Of a DNA stretch of 64,000 nucleotides, positions 16,642 to 26,887 are shown one piece after another (the stretch's first letter is position 1; each line of letters opens with the position of its first letter). The position numbers were made by a program, and so were the translations under genes. The stretch covers positions 27,390-91,389 of the forward strand of contig JADJMO010000035.1 in assembly GCA_016709545.1 (NCBI GenBank), written 5' to 3'. The notes below the pieces were generated by a model. That model was not told the DNA's origin and made no database searches. It saw only the letters and a program-made list of their open reading frames with translations. Source of the stretch: Myxococcales bacterium. Lineage in GTDB: Bacteria; Myxococcota_A; Polyangia; Polyangiales; JADJMO01.

Positions 16642-17556
16642 ATGATCAAGTCCTCCGTGGCCGCCGCGCCGCTCTTCTCGCGCCGGGGGCTCTCGATCGA
16701 CCGGCTGCGGGCGCTGGTCGCGGTGGCCGAGGCCGGTGGGATCGCGGCCGCCGCGCCGCGGGCTCCGACCCGCCAGAGCCAGCTGTCGCGGCAGGTCTCC
16801 GAGCTCGAGGCGTTCTTCGGTCTGCCGCTCACCGAGCGGGTGTCCGGCCGGCTGTCGCTCACGCCGGCCGGGCACAGCGTGGTCGAGCACACGCGCTGGT
16901 TCCTCCAGGGCCTCGTCGGCGTGGCCGAGCGTGGGCCCGAGCTCGAGCCGGTCCAGATCGGCGCGGGCGACGCCACGCTGCACTTCGTCGTCGTGCCGGC
17001 CCTCGGGCGGGGCAAGGCGCCGAAGGTCGCGCTCGTGGCGCTGCCGAACGACGAGCTCCTGTCGCGCGTCCGCGAGGGGCGCCTCGACGCGGCGCTCGTG
17101 CGGGCCCACAAGATCCCACGCGCGCTGCACGCGGTCCGGGTCGGCACGTTCGACTGCGCGCTCTACGTCCCGCGGCGGCTCCTGCCGAAGGCCGGGGCCT
17201 CGCTGGTCGAAGTGCTGCGAAGCGTGCCGCTCGCCCTCCAGTCGAGCGAAGCGGCGTTCGTCGCCGAGGTCACGCGAGCGCTTGCCGTTGCCGACGTGCG
17301 TCCGCGCATCGACCTCGCGTGCGAGACGTTTCCCCAGGCGCTGCAGGCCGTCCGGTCGGGCAGCTTCGCGGCGATCCTGCCGACGTGGGCCGGACGAGAG
17401 CTCGATCGCTCGGTGCTCGTGCTGCGCGGGGCGTCCCTCGGGGACCACGCCCGGCCGCTGTGGCTCGTGTCCGACCGACGGCTCGCGCGGGTCCGCCCCG
17501 ACAGCGCGCGGTGCGTCGCGGCGCTGGCGCCTGGGTTCGAGCGCCTCGCGGGCTGA
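16642..17556 (+). CDS. LysR-family transcriptional regulator
   Basis: A 304-residue protein. The N-terminal winged helix-turn-helix (LSIDRLRALVAVAEAGGIAA, then RQSQLSRQVSELEAFFG) is typical of LysR proteins, followed by a two-lobed effector domain. The effector domain shows limited resemblance to any ligand class. ATG 16642 is selected since it places the HTH at the usual distance from the N-terminus; an upstream start at 16576 would overlap the divergent deacetylase start. The adjacent deacetylase-like gene is the probable target, by the usual LysR divergent rule. Confidence 0.85.
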   Translation: MIKSSVAAAPLFSRRGLSIDRLRALVAVAEAGGIAAAAPRAPTRQSQLSRQVSELEAFFGLPLTERVSGRLSLTPAGHSVVEHTRWFLQGLVGVAERGPELEPVQIGAGDATLHFVVVPALGRGKAPKVALVALPNDELLSRVREGRLDAALVRAHKIPRALHAVRVGTFDCALYVPRRLLPKAGASLVEVLRSVPLALQSSEAAFVAEVTRALAVADVRPRIDLACETFPQALQAVRSGSFAAILPTWAGRELDRSVLVLRGASLGDHARPLWLVSDRRLARVRPDSARCVAALAPGFERLAG

Positions 17557-17599
17557 GCGGAACTTGTCGTCGCCCCACTTCGATTCACACTCTCCGTGG

Positions 17600-17716
17600 T
17601 CAGTCGTGCGCCGGCTCCTCGGCGAGCGGTAGCTCCTCGAGGCGCATGCGGAGGGTCGGCGCGTCGTCGTCGTCCAAGTCCTCCGAGTCCTTCAGGTCCT
17701 CGGTCGGCTCGTTCAT
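17600..17716 (-). CDS. Very small acidic protein, coupled to upstream gene
   Basis: A 38-residue open frame (MNEPTEDLKDSEDLDDDD at the N-terminus, then LRMRLEELPLAEEPAHD). No known family. Its ATG overlaps the TGA of the upstream secreted-protein gene as ATGA (17713-17716), a pattern used for translational coupling throughout this window, which is the main support for it being real. Strongly acidic and soluble. Confidence 0.4.
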   Translation of the reverse strand: MNEPTEDLKDSEDLDDDDAPTLRMRLEELPLAEEPAHD

Positions 17717-18033
17717 GGCTGACGCGTGGTGTTGGATTGCACACGCATCGGCATGCGCGCCACCACCTCGGGCCCGACCAGGAGTCGCAGCTCGAAGTCT
17801 CCTGCCTCTTCCGTGCGCACGGTGTGGAAGGTCTGGCCCGGATCGATCGGCAAGAGCGCGCCGTTGCCACCCGCCGCGGCGAGCTCCAGGAACGCCGGTG
17901 GGTCCTCGCTGCGCGTGCCCTCGTGACCTTGGAGGCGCACGATCACCGGCTGTCCCGCACCGACCTGCAACGTTCCGTGGGAGGAAGGCTCCACTGCACC
18001 GAGTCCGAACACGAGGAAGCTCCAAGCGATCAC
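17713..18033 (-). CDS. Small secreted protein of unknown function
   Basis: A 106-residue protein starting with GTG 18033 (MIAWSFLVFGLGAVEPSS, a short signal peptide). A strong Shine-Dalgarno, AAAGGAGG, lies a few bases upstream. The mature part alternates hydrophobic and polar residues (QPVIVRLQG, GDFELRLLVGPEV) as in a beta-sandwich. I do not recognise the family. Its stop overlaps the start of the 38-residue acidic gene by 4 bases, so the two form a coupled pair. The 183 bases upstream to 18216 hold no gene that I can support. Confidence 0.6.
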   Translation of the reverse strand: MIAWSFLVFGLGAVEPSSHGTLQVGAGQPVIVRLQGHEGTRSEDPPAFLELAAAGGNGALLPIDPGQTFHTVRTEEAGDFELRLLVGPEVVARMPMRVQSNTTRQP

Positions 18034-18216
18034 GAAGACCTCCTTTCGTCCTCGACAACACCGGTCGAACGACCGTGATTCCCGAGGCTTCGGGAGAGCC
18101 CTCCAGCAGGAGCCGTGCCGCGTGGATTCCCCGCGTTCGTCACCGATGTGTGAGGCAAGAAGACGCAGCGAGCCCGGGCGGGTGTGGCACCTCGCAACAG
18201 GTGTGGTCGCACCACC

Positions 18217-19422
18217 CTAGAGCGCGGGCGGGAACAACGTGTCGTCGAACTGCGGCGTGGAGGGCGCGTTGCCGACGAGCTGGAAGGCGCCTGCGCCGAG
18301 CTTGATCTGCACGTCGTACTGGTTGCTGACGAGGGTCTTGGCGCAGCGCAGGACGAGGATCTCGACCGGCACGTCGCCCGCCGCGAAGGTGGTCGCGGGC
18401 TCGTCGGCCGTGCTGTCGGCGGCGGCCTTGCTGTGCACCTCGAGGAACAGGTCGGAGAGCGCGCTGCTGCCGACCTTGGGGCCGACGAAGGCCCACAGCG
18501 CCCCTTCGACGTCGTCGTTCAGCTCGCGCATCGAGAACGCGCCGCCGGAGTGCTTGATCGTTCCGATGTAGCGGACGAGGAAGTTGAACTGGTCGGAGAG
18601 GTCGGTGCCGCCGAGCGTGCGGAAGCCGTCCACGTCGGTGATCGCGAAGCTCTTGCCCGAGGGGTCCGTCCAGTTGAGCAGGCGAGCGCCCGCGACCGTG
18701 TCGGTACCGAGGGACTTCTCGGTGCTCTTGCCGCGCGCGAAGTCCCACAGGGCCTTGTGGTTGATCGTGCCGAACGAGCCCGTGCCGCAGAAGGCGTCGG
18801 AGGTGGGGCCGGTCGAGGAGAACACGGTGACGATCGCCGTCAGACCGCTCGTGGGCTTGGGCCACTCGCCCTCGGTGAACGTCTCGGTCGCGCCGCCCTT
18901 GCGGGTGAGGGTCATGGTGCGCGGGGCGCTGCCGCTGATCGTCACGGTCCACTCGTCCTTGCGACCGTTCTCCGGGTTCGGCGGCCAGCCCGCGGGCGAG
19001 AGCACCACCGAGCGCAGCGTCTTGCCGTCGGCGTCGGGGGTGAACGTGCGCAGCTCGCGGAACCGAGCCGGTCCGAACGGGTTCTTGATCTCGGCCCACT
19101 CGAGCGAGTCGGCGCGGAACCGCAGCTCGATCGCGCGCTCCTTGCCGGCGCGCGTCTGCTTGCCGTTCCACACCGAGTTGCCGAGCGCGGCCAGCAGCTT
19201 GGCGGCCGGGGTCGGCGCATCGGAGGGCGCGTCGGCGACCGCGTCGGTCGTCGTCTCGGGGGTGTCGCTGTCGACGAAGGCGGTGTCGCTGGCGTCGTCG
19301 CCGGCGTCGGTGGTGCCGGTGTCGTCGCTCGAGGTCGCGCCGTCGCCCGAGCAGGCGACGAGGCCGAGCGACGCGCACGCAGCGAGCGCGCTCGCGACGC
19401 GACGCCGGCGCGCGGACAGCAC
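18217..19422 (-). CDS. Possible separate lipoprotein from internal GTG within the fused frame
   Basis: GTG 19422 is in frame with the long open reading frame and would give a 401-residue protein starting MLSARRRRVASALAACASLG followed by LVAC. This is a textbook lipoprotein signal: four Arg, a short hydrophobic stretch, then a lipobox with Cys at about residue 23. The same four Arg are the end of the upstream MYXO-CTERM. The rest (linker rich in D and T, then an 85-350 domain with FRADSLEWAEIKNPFGPARF) is unrecognised. This start explains the sequence better than a cytoplasmic continuation after a membrane helix, but no clear Shine-Dalgarno was verified. Confidence 0.4.
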   Translation of the reverse strand: MLSARRRRVASALAACASLGLVACSGDGATSSDDTGTTDAGDDASDTAFVDSDTPETTTDAVADAPSDAPTPAAKLLAALGNSVWNGKQTRAGKERAIELRFRADSLEWAEIKNPFGPARFRELRTFTPDADGKTLRSVVLSPAGWPPNPENGRKDEWTVTISGSAPRTMTLTRKGGATETFTEGEWPKPTSGLTAIVTVFSSTGPTSDAFCGTGSFGTINHKALWDFARGKSTEKSLGTDTVAGARLLNWTDPSGKSFAITDVDGFRTLGGTDLSDQFNFLVRYIGTIKHSGGAFSMRELNDDVEGALWAFVGPKVGSSALSDLFLEVHSKAAADSTADEPATTFAAGDVPVEILVLRCAKTLVSNQYDVQIKLGAGAFQLVGNAPSTPQFDDTLFPPAL

Positions 19423-21543
19423 GACGCCGAGGACGAGCAGTCCGGCGAGCCCGCCGCGCGACGGCCCATGGTCGGGGGCAGTGGTGCGGCAGCCGCAGCC
19501 GCTGGCTTCGTCTCCCGTGGCGCCGAGGGGACCACCATCACCCCCCGCGTCGTCGACGGGGACGCCGGCGTCGTCCACCGGTCCGGCGTCGGCCGGCGCG
19601 GGCGGGCTCGGCAGGCCGGGCACCGCGACGTTCAGGCAGGTGGCCTTGGCCGCCGCGTACGTCGGCGGATAGGCGCGGCTCGGCGAGCCGACCTTGCTCG
19701 TCAGCAGCGACTCGAGCCCGACGAGCGTGCAGTTGGCCACGCCCGGGGTGCCGGTGAACGCCGACAGGCTCCCGTCGTGGCACTCGACCGGCGCGTCGCC
19801 GACGACGTTGCCGATGATCGCCGGGTTGCTGCCGTCCTTCACCGTGAGCAGCGCGCGCACGTCCAGCCCGAGCGGGAAGATCGCGGCGCGCAGGTATTCA
19901 CAGACCCCGGCTTGCATCCACGAAGGGGTGTACGACGCGTCGAAGGTGGCGGGGCCCACCTCGCCCAGGGGCAGCACCACCTCGTGCTTCGCGATGGCCG
20001 CCGCGGCGATGTTGAACGAGTGCTGGTAGAGGCCGCTCGTGTACAGGTTGTCGAGCATCGTGCCCTTGAGGCCCGGACCCGCGGCGTCGGCCAGGCGCTT
20101 CGTGTACTCCGCCTTGGTGGCGGGCAGCAGGGCCCTGTACTCGACCACCAGCGTGTTCACGTAGGTCTGCGCCTCGTCGATGACGTACGTCTTCACCGCG
20201 TCCTTGACCGGCTGCACGACCGGCTGGAGCAGCGCGGCGATCACGTCGGGCACGCGCACCGAGACCCCGACGGTGTTGAGCAGGTCCTGGATCTCGAGCA
20301 GCCAGTCCGGCACGACGGCCTTGGTGACCGTCTCGTAGTCGATGGTGGTGATCCCGTCGGCCCACCCGGTCATGGGCGCGAACGCCGTCGCGATGTCGGC
20401 CTTGCTGATGTCGAAGCCGTCCTTGCCGGCGGAGAGCGGGGTGTTGAGCTTGGCGGAGAGGTTCTCCACGGTCTGCATGTACGAGGGCAGGAACAGCCGC
20501 AGATCGTCGCGTAGCTTGTCGCTGATCTTGTCGAACGCGCTCGGCAGCGCGGCCCCCGAGGCGTCCTTGCGCGGCGCGAGGAGCCCGACGTAGGTGAAGT
20601 ACTTGGCGTAGAGCGCGGCGCACGAGGCCGAGCAGGCGGTCTTGTCGTCGTAGGTGCCGAGCTTGCCGTCGGGCCCTGCGGTCACCTTGAGCTTCGCGCC
20701 GTCGACCGTGGTCGGGTCCTGCAGGGCCTTGACCGTGTTCTGCACGTCGACCTTGAGCTGCTTGCGCGAGGCCTCGATCTCCGCGAGGTAGAGCGGCGAG
20801 AGCACGAGGTGGTCGGCGGTGGCGAGCCCCGCGCTCCCGATCACGGTGGCGAGCGTGGCGGTGGGCTTGGCGGCGCGCGCGGCGTCGAACTTGGTCTTGG
20901 CGTGCTTGGCCATGCGCTGCCAGAGGGGGCTCGCGGTGTCGAGGTACGCGCGGAGCACGAAGCCCTTGGGGATCGCGTGGGCGAGCGCGCCGGCCGAGAA
21001 TGCGGTGGGCTGCTTGGCGAACGCGGCGTCCTGGATCATCGACTCGGCGATGATGTGGCGGACCACGTTGGTCCAGCTCGACTTGCGGGCGCTGGTGATC
21101 GGCGTGAGAGTGAACGTCTCGCCGGTGAGGAAGTTCACCCAGTGGTGCGCGATGGCGTCGGTCGAGCCGTGGAGGAAGCAGCCGATCGCGTAGGCCCGCT
21201 CCTCGTCGGTGATGGCCTCGGCGTAGAGCAGCTGGCACTGCGTGAAGGGGTCCTGCTCGAGCGCGTGGGAGGGATCGGTCATGCCCGGGAAGGCCATGTT
21301 GTCGGGGCCGATGGCGCCCGCGCGGAACGCGAGGACCTGCTCGGTCAGCGCCTTCTTGTCCTGCTCGGTCAGGGTGACCACGTAGGACCCGAGCTTGAGC
21401 GGGATGCCGGTGCCGTGGGCGATGAGCGCCTGCCGCACGTCGTTGGACAGCGCGATGTGGAGCCGGGTGCTGAACGCGCTCGCGTCGGGGGCGAACGCGG
21501 TCAGACCGACGAGGGCGCCGAGGGCAGGGAGGAGCTTCCGCAT
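18217..21543 (-). CDS. Fused open frame: secreted zinc phospholipase C-like MYXO-CTERM protein joined to a lipoprotein
   Basis: One 1108-residue frame. Residues 1-24 are a signal peptide (ending DASA). The next 250 residues carry a His-rich helical pattern (FSTRLHIALSNDV, CFLHGSTDAIAHHWVNF) resembling the zinc-dependent phospholipase C/S1-P1 nuclease fold. Residues about 660-710 are a complete MYXO-CTERM: D/A/P-rich linker, SGCGCRTTAPDHG, helix GGLAGLLVLGVVLSA and RRRR. Normally a protein ends there. Instead the frame continues into VASALAACASLGLVAC, a lipoprotein signal, followed by a D/T/A-rich linker and a 350-residue domain of unknown function. Either two genes have lost a stop between them, or the second part is also made from an internal start (see 18217-19422). 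Confidence 0.7.
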   Translation of the reverse strand: MRKLLPALGALVGLTAFAPDASAFSTRLHIALSNDVRQALIAHGTGIPLKLGSYVVTLTEQDKKALTEQVLAFRAGAIGPDNMAFPGMTDPSHALEQDPFTQCQLLYAEAITDEERAYAIGCFLHGSTDAIAHHWVNFLTGETFTLTPITSARKSSWTNVVRHIIAESMIQDAAFAKQPTAFSAGALAHAIPKGFVLRAYLDTASPLWQRMAKHAKTKFDAARAAKPTATLATVIGSAGLATADHLVLSPLYLAEIEASRKQLKVDVQNTVKALQDPTTVDGAKLKVTAGPDGKLGTYDDKTACSASCAALYAKYFTYVGLLAPRKDASGAALPSAFDKISDKLRDDLRLFLPSYMQTVENLSAKLNTPLSAGKDGFDISKADIATAFAPMTGWADGITTIDYETVTKAVVPDWLLEIQDLLNTVGVSVRVPDVIAALLQPVVQPVKDAVKTYVIDEAQTYVNTLVVEYRALLPATKAEYTKRLADAAGPGLKGTMLDNLYTSGLYQHSFNIAAAAIAKHEVVLPLGEVGPATFDASYTPSWMQAGVCEYLRAAIFPLGLDVRALLTVKDGSNPAIIGNVVGDAPVECHDGSLSAFTGTPGVANCTLVGLESLLTSKVGSPSRAYPPTYAAAKATCLNVAVPGLPSPPAPADAGPVDDAGVPVDDAGGDGGPLGATGDEASGCGCRTTAPDHGPSRGGLAGLLVLGVVLSARRRRVASALAACASLGLVACSGDGATSSDDTGTTDAGDDASDTAFVDSDTPETTTDAVADAPSDAPTPAAKLLAALGNSVWNGKQTRAGKERAIELRFRADSLEWAEIKNPFGPARFRELRTFTPDADGKTLRSVVLSPAGWPPNPENGRKDEWTVTISGSAPRTMTLTRKGGATETFTEGEWPKPTSGLTAIVTVFSSTGPTSDAFCGTGSFGTINHKALWDFARGKSTEKSLGTDTVAGARLLNWTDPSGKSFAITDVDGFRTLGGTDLSDQFNFLVRYIGTIKHSGGAFSMRELNDDVEGALWAFVGPKVGSSALSDLFLEVHSKAAADSTADEPATTFAAGDVPVEILVLRCAKTLVSNQYDVQIKLGAGAFQLVGNAPSTPQFDDTLFPPAL

Positions 21544-21630
21544 CTGCGGAGCAAACGCTGGAAAGCCCCTCTCTGCAAGGGCGACGAGCGCGGCGTCATC
21601 GTGCCGCTCGGGACGTCCGGGACGGTTGCT

Positions 21631-23286
<1,656 letters not shown>

Positions 23287-23340
23287 GGCGAGGGCGTAAC
23301 GGTGCGTGCGTCCCGCGTCGAGCGGTGCGAACATCGCGCC

Positions 23341-26331
23341 ATGCGCTGGTGGGTCTCCTTCGTCGCCTTCGGGTCGTTGCCGCTGTCGTTCTTCTCGTGC
23401 GCTCCCGCCGTGAACGGACCTTCCGTCGTCGGACCGGCGCCTTCGGCATCGACGTCGGCGTCGGCGTCGTCGAGCGCGCTCGCCGGGGGCGCGGTCTCGG
23501 GCGTGACGGGCGGAGGCAAGGTCCCGATGGTGCTGTTCCCGCTCGGCTTCGACCCGGCCGAGGAGCGGGCGCTCGGCGCGGGCGAGAAGCTCTACGTGGG
23601 CGACGGCGGCGAGCGCTGGATCGTCCGCGAGAAGGAGGGCTCGCCGATGCAGCACGAGGCCGCCAAGCAGCTCGCCCCCGAGTCGCTGGTCGCCGCGCGG
23701 CAGGTGCCCGAGGGCTGGGTGTTCCTCGGCGTGACCGGCACGGTGTTCACGGCGAAGACCCCGCTCGGCCCGCTCGACTCGCAGCGCCCCGCGCCCAAGG
23801 CGTTTCGCGCGGTCAGCGCCGGCAAGGACGCGTTCGTCGGGCTCACGGCGAGCGGCGAGCTCCACCGTTCGGTCGATCGCGGCAAGACCTGGAGCGAGGT
23901 GGCGTTGCCGAGCAAGCGCGCGACGTCGCTCCTGCTCTCGAGCGTCGGGCAAGGGCTCGTGCTCGCGCCGCCGCTCGTCTTCGCGACCATGGACGACGGC
24001 GCGACGTTCGCGCGCGTGGCGAGCCCGATCGGAGCGATGCGCCTGCGCCTCGGTCAGAACGAGTCGGTCGTGGTCGAGGGGCTCGGGTTCACCACGCCCG
24101 CGAAGCCGGGCGGACCGCCGCGGCTCTCGAACTACGCGACCGGCGCGCTCGAGGCCGGGCCCAAGATCACCGGCGAGACCAAGGGCGGGCGCACGCTGTA
24201 TTTCCCCTACGACGGGCCGCACCTCGCGCACGCCTCCGCGATCGCCGACGGCAAGGCCGCGCTCGCGGCCGGCGTCGTGTACGAGCCGTTCGTCGACTCG
24301 AGCGGAGACGTCCCCTGGTGGCGCCTCTCGACCTACGAGCTCGGGCAGTCGCCGTCGATCTCCACGCTCGGCCTGCCGCCGGCGTGCGCCGACGCGTTCG
24401 CCTCGTCGGCCGGCGCGCTCGCGCTGGTCGCCTGCGTCGCCGACGCCGACCCGGACAAACCGAACAGCAAGCCGCAGCTGATCGTCACCCGCACCGAGGA
24501 CCGCGGCAAGACGTGGGCGGCCGAGCCGCTGGTCGAGTTCGAGGGCTCGCTCAAGCGCGTGCGCGCGATCGGCAAGACGGCGGTGCTCCTCGAGACCGAC
24601 TACTCCGCGCCGGCGCCGCACGGGCTGTGGATCCGCGCCGGCAAGGCCAAGCCCGTGCGCGTCGATCTCAAGCTCGGCAAGGACGAAGCAGCGCCGAATT
24701 TTGCGCAAATCGTGGCCTCCGACGACGGCAGCCGCGTCTTCGCCACCGGGGCGCGCACGACCAAGAATGCCGACGGCGACGAGGTGACCAAGCAGCACCT
24801 CTGGGTGTCGAAGGACGGCGGTCGCACCTTCACGAGCAAGCCGCTGCCCGACCCCGAGGACGTGATCGTCGCCGAGCCAATGTCGCTGCAGGTCGAGGGC
24901 ACGACCGCGACCCTGATCGTGCCCTACGACCAGCGCATGGTGCGCTACGCGACCAAGGACGACGGCGCCACCTTCGACCGCGCGTTCGTCGACCTCGAGG
25001 CCGACCAGATCTCGATGGCCGGCGACCGCGGCCTCGCGACGAGTGCGGGCAAGGCGTTCGAGACGATCGACGGCGGCCGCACCTGGACCAAGGTGACCAT
25101 GCCCACGCGGCGCCGCTTCGGGTTCGACGCGATCGCGTGCGCCAAGGCCGGCTGCGTGCTCGGCGACCGCGGCGTGCGGCTCGGCTGGGAGGTGAGCGGT
25201 CCGGCCGACGTGAAGCCATGGAAGCCCGAGTCTCCGACCGCGTCGTCCCCGAAGCCCAAGGCCGGACCGCCGATCGCGTGCACGACCGGGATCAAGCCCG
25301 CCAAACTCGGTGCCCTCGAGCAGCTGCAGTGGAGCGACCGCCGCGTGTTCGGCGTGCAGCGCGGCGAAGACGGCGCGTTCGACGTGGTGATCGCCGAGGC
25401 CAACGCGGCCGGTGAGGCCGCGACGCGGGTCGCGACGCTGTTCGGCAAGGGAAAGGCCAAAGCCAAGTACAGCTCGGCGATCCAGGCCACGGTCGACGGC
25501 GTGCTGGTCGCCCGGGCGATCCCCTCGGACACCGGCGGCCCCACCGACGTCGAGGTCGCGTTCTTCACGGCCGCCACCGGCAAGGTCACGACGGCCACCC
25601 TCCCGAAGGCCGTCACCTTCCCGAAGCCCGTCGGCAAGAAGCCGCCGGTCACCCGGCTCGAGCTGCGTGCGGTCGTGGTCGCGGGCTTCGGCGCGTGGGC
25701 CTTCGTCGGCGACAAGCTCCACGCGATCGGCGTCAACGGCAAGGTCAGCAACCCGCCGCTGCCGGAGAAGATGCCGGTGGGGGAGAACTACCTCGGCGTG
25801 CGCGGAGTCGGCGTCACGCACCTCGTGGCCTTCCACCCCATCGCTGCCGGGCTCACCGCGTTCGTCGGCGCGCTCGACGACAGCGGCAAGGCGTTCTCGT
25901 CGACCGCCTACGGCCTCGCCGCCGACGCGATCGGCGCTTACGGCGTCACCACGCTCGCCGGGGCGCCTTACCTCACGGTCTCGATCAAGGCGACCGAGGG
26001 CACCGAGGGTCACGCCTACGCGCTGCGCATCGACGCCAAGGGCACCGGCGATCCGCTCCCGCTGATCGCCGCGAGCCCGCTCGCTGCGTGCGCCGGCAAC
26101 GACCCGGGGTTGTCGTGGGACCAGCGCTCGGTGTCGGGCGTCACGGTCGACGGCAAGCCGCGCTGGGGCAACTTCGACCTCGTGATGCGCGGGACCGACA
26201 AGGCCTGCGTCGCCGGGCTCGTGCAGCCGGGCAGCGAGGGTCTTTCGGCGAGCCTCGCGACCGGTGGCGTCGTGCTCAAGCGCGTCGGCAAGGACCTCGA
26301 GGCGCGCGGCCTCAAGTGCAAGCTGCCGTGA
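23341..26331 (+). CDS. Large lipoprotein with BNR/sialidase-type beta-propeller repeats
   Basis: A 996-residue protein. The signal peptide MRWWVSFVAFGSLPLSFFSC ends at the lipid-anchored Cys, followed by a Ser/Ala/Thr-rich linker. Several Asp-box motifs (SVDRGKTW, TMDDGATF, TEDRGKTWA, SKDGGRTFT, TKDDGATF, TIDGGRTWT) recur in the first 600 residues; these mark BNR/sialidase-like propellers. The last 350 residues contain less regular repeats. Catalytic sialidase residues cannot be identified, so an adhesive or structural surface role is more likely. It overlaps the downstream acetyltransferase by 4 bases (GTGA). Confidence 0.8.
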   Translation: MRWWVSFVAFGSLPLSFFSCAPAVNGPSVVGPAPSASTSASASSSALAGGAVSGVTGGGKVPMVLFPLGFDPAEERALGAGEKLYVGDGGERWIVREKEGSPMQHEAAKQLAPESLVAARQVPEGWVFLGVTGTVFTAKTPLGPLDSQRPAPKAFRAVSAGKDAFVGLTASGELHRSVDRGKTWSEVALPSKRATSLLLSSVGQGLVLAPPLVFATMDDGATFARVASPIGAMRLRLGQNESVVVEGLGFTTPAKPGGPPRLSNYATGALEAGPKITGETKGGRTLYFPYDGPHLAHASAIADGKAALAAGVVYEPFVDSSGDVPWWRLSTYELGQSPSISTLGLPPACADAFASSAGALALVACVADADPDKPNSKPQLIVTRTEDRGKTWAAEPLVEFEGSLKRVRAIGKTAVLLETDYSAPAPHGLWIRAGKAKPVRVDLKLGKDEAAPNFAQIVASDDGSRVFATGARTTKNADGDEVTKQHLWVSKDGGRTFTSKPLPDPEDVIVAEPMSLQVEGTTATLIVPYDQRMVRYATKDDGATFDRAFVDLEADQISMAGDRGLATSAGKAFETIDGGRTWTKVTMPTRRRFGFDAIACAKAGCVLGDRGVRLGWEVSGPADVKPWKPESPTASSPKPKAGPPIACTTGIKPAKLGALEQLQWSDRRVFGVQRGEDGAFDVVIAEANAAGEAATRVATLFGKGKAKAKYSSAIQATVDGVLVARAIPSDTGGPTDVEVAFFTAATGKVTTATLPKAVTFPKPVGKKPPVTRLELRAVVVAGFGAWAFVGDKLHAIGVNGKVSNPPLPEKMPVGENYLGVRGVGVTHLVAFHPIAAGLTAFVGALDDSGKAFSSTAYGLAADAIGAYGVTTLAGAPYLTVSIKATEGTEGHAYALRIDAKGTGDPLPLIAASPLAACAGNDPGLSWDQRSVSGVTVDGKPRWGNFDLVMRGTDKACVAGLVQPGSEGLSASLATGGVVLKRVGKDLEARGLKCKLP

Positions 26332-26825
26332 GGCTGGTCCGGCCCGTCGAGGACCACGAGATCGAGCTCGTCGCCGAGCGCATGCGCGCGACGCTGGTGG
26401 AGGTGCTCGGCGAGGCGCGCGGGCAGGCGATGTACACGATGGACTGGCTCCGCGATCGCGTGCGCTTCCACCTGGATCCGCGCCGCTCCACCGGCGCCGT
26501 GCTCGTCGCGGAGGAGGCGGGCGCCGTCGTGGGCCACACGATCGTGCGCGTGGAGTCCGACGGCACCGGCCTCTTCTCGACCACCTACGTCGTGCCTGCC
26601 GCGCGTCGCCGGGGGGTCGCCCAGGCCTTGCTCCTCGCCGGCGAGGCGTGGCTGTCCGCGCACCCGATCCGCGAGCTCGCGACGTGCACGGCCCGCGACA
26701 ACGGACGCTTGATCGGTCTGTTCCGCGCGCACGGGTACGAGGAGACCGACGCGACCGACGAGATGGTGCGCCTCGGCAAGCCCGCGACGCGGGGGGCAGG
26801 GGACGGCACAGATCGGCAGCGTTGA
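26328..26825 (+). CDS. GNAT-family N-acetyltransferase
   Basis: A 165-residue protein with GTG start at 26328 overlapping the TGA of the lipoprotein gene. It has the GNAT core: AVLVAEEAGAVVGHTIVRVE (strands 2-4) and the acetyl-CoA motif A, VPAARRRGVAQALLLAGEAW (V-x-x-x-x-R-R-x-G-x-A pattern), then NGRLIGLFRAHGYEE. Uses acetyl-CoA to acetylate an unknown amine. Coupling to the lipoprotein gene may only reflect compact gene order. Confidence 0.85.
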   Translation: MRLVRPVEDHEIELVAERMRATLVEVLGEARGQAMYTMDWLRDRVRFHLDPRRSTGAVLVAEEAGAVVGHTIVRVESDGTGLFSTTYVVPAARRRGVAQALLLAGEAWLSAHPIRELATCTARDNGRLIGLFRAHGYEETDATDEMVRLGKPATRGAGDGTDRQR

Positions 26826-26887
26826 ACGCGCGAAAAGTGGGCGGCGGCGCATCGTCGCTGCGGCACGGCGCGTGCTCGGTGGTCGGC

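Noticed and set aside
15663..17448. Continuation of the PilZ frame upstream of ATG 15660
   Set aside because: It lies opposite or out of frame with the deacetylase and LysR genes, which have strong motifs.
18120..18216. GTGGT-CGC-ACCAC as a terminator after the 18217 gene
   Set aside because: Five-base stem without a T run on either strand; too weak.
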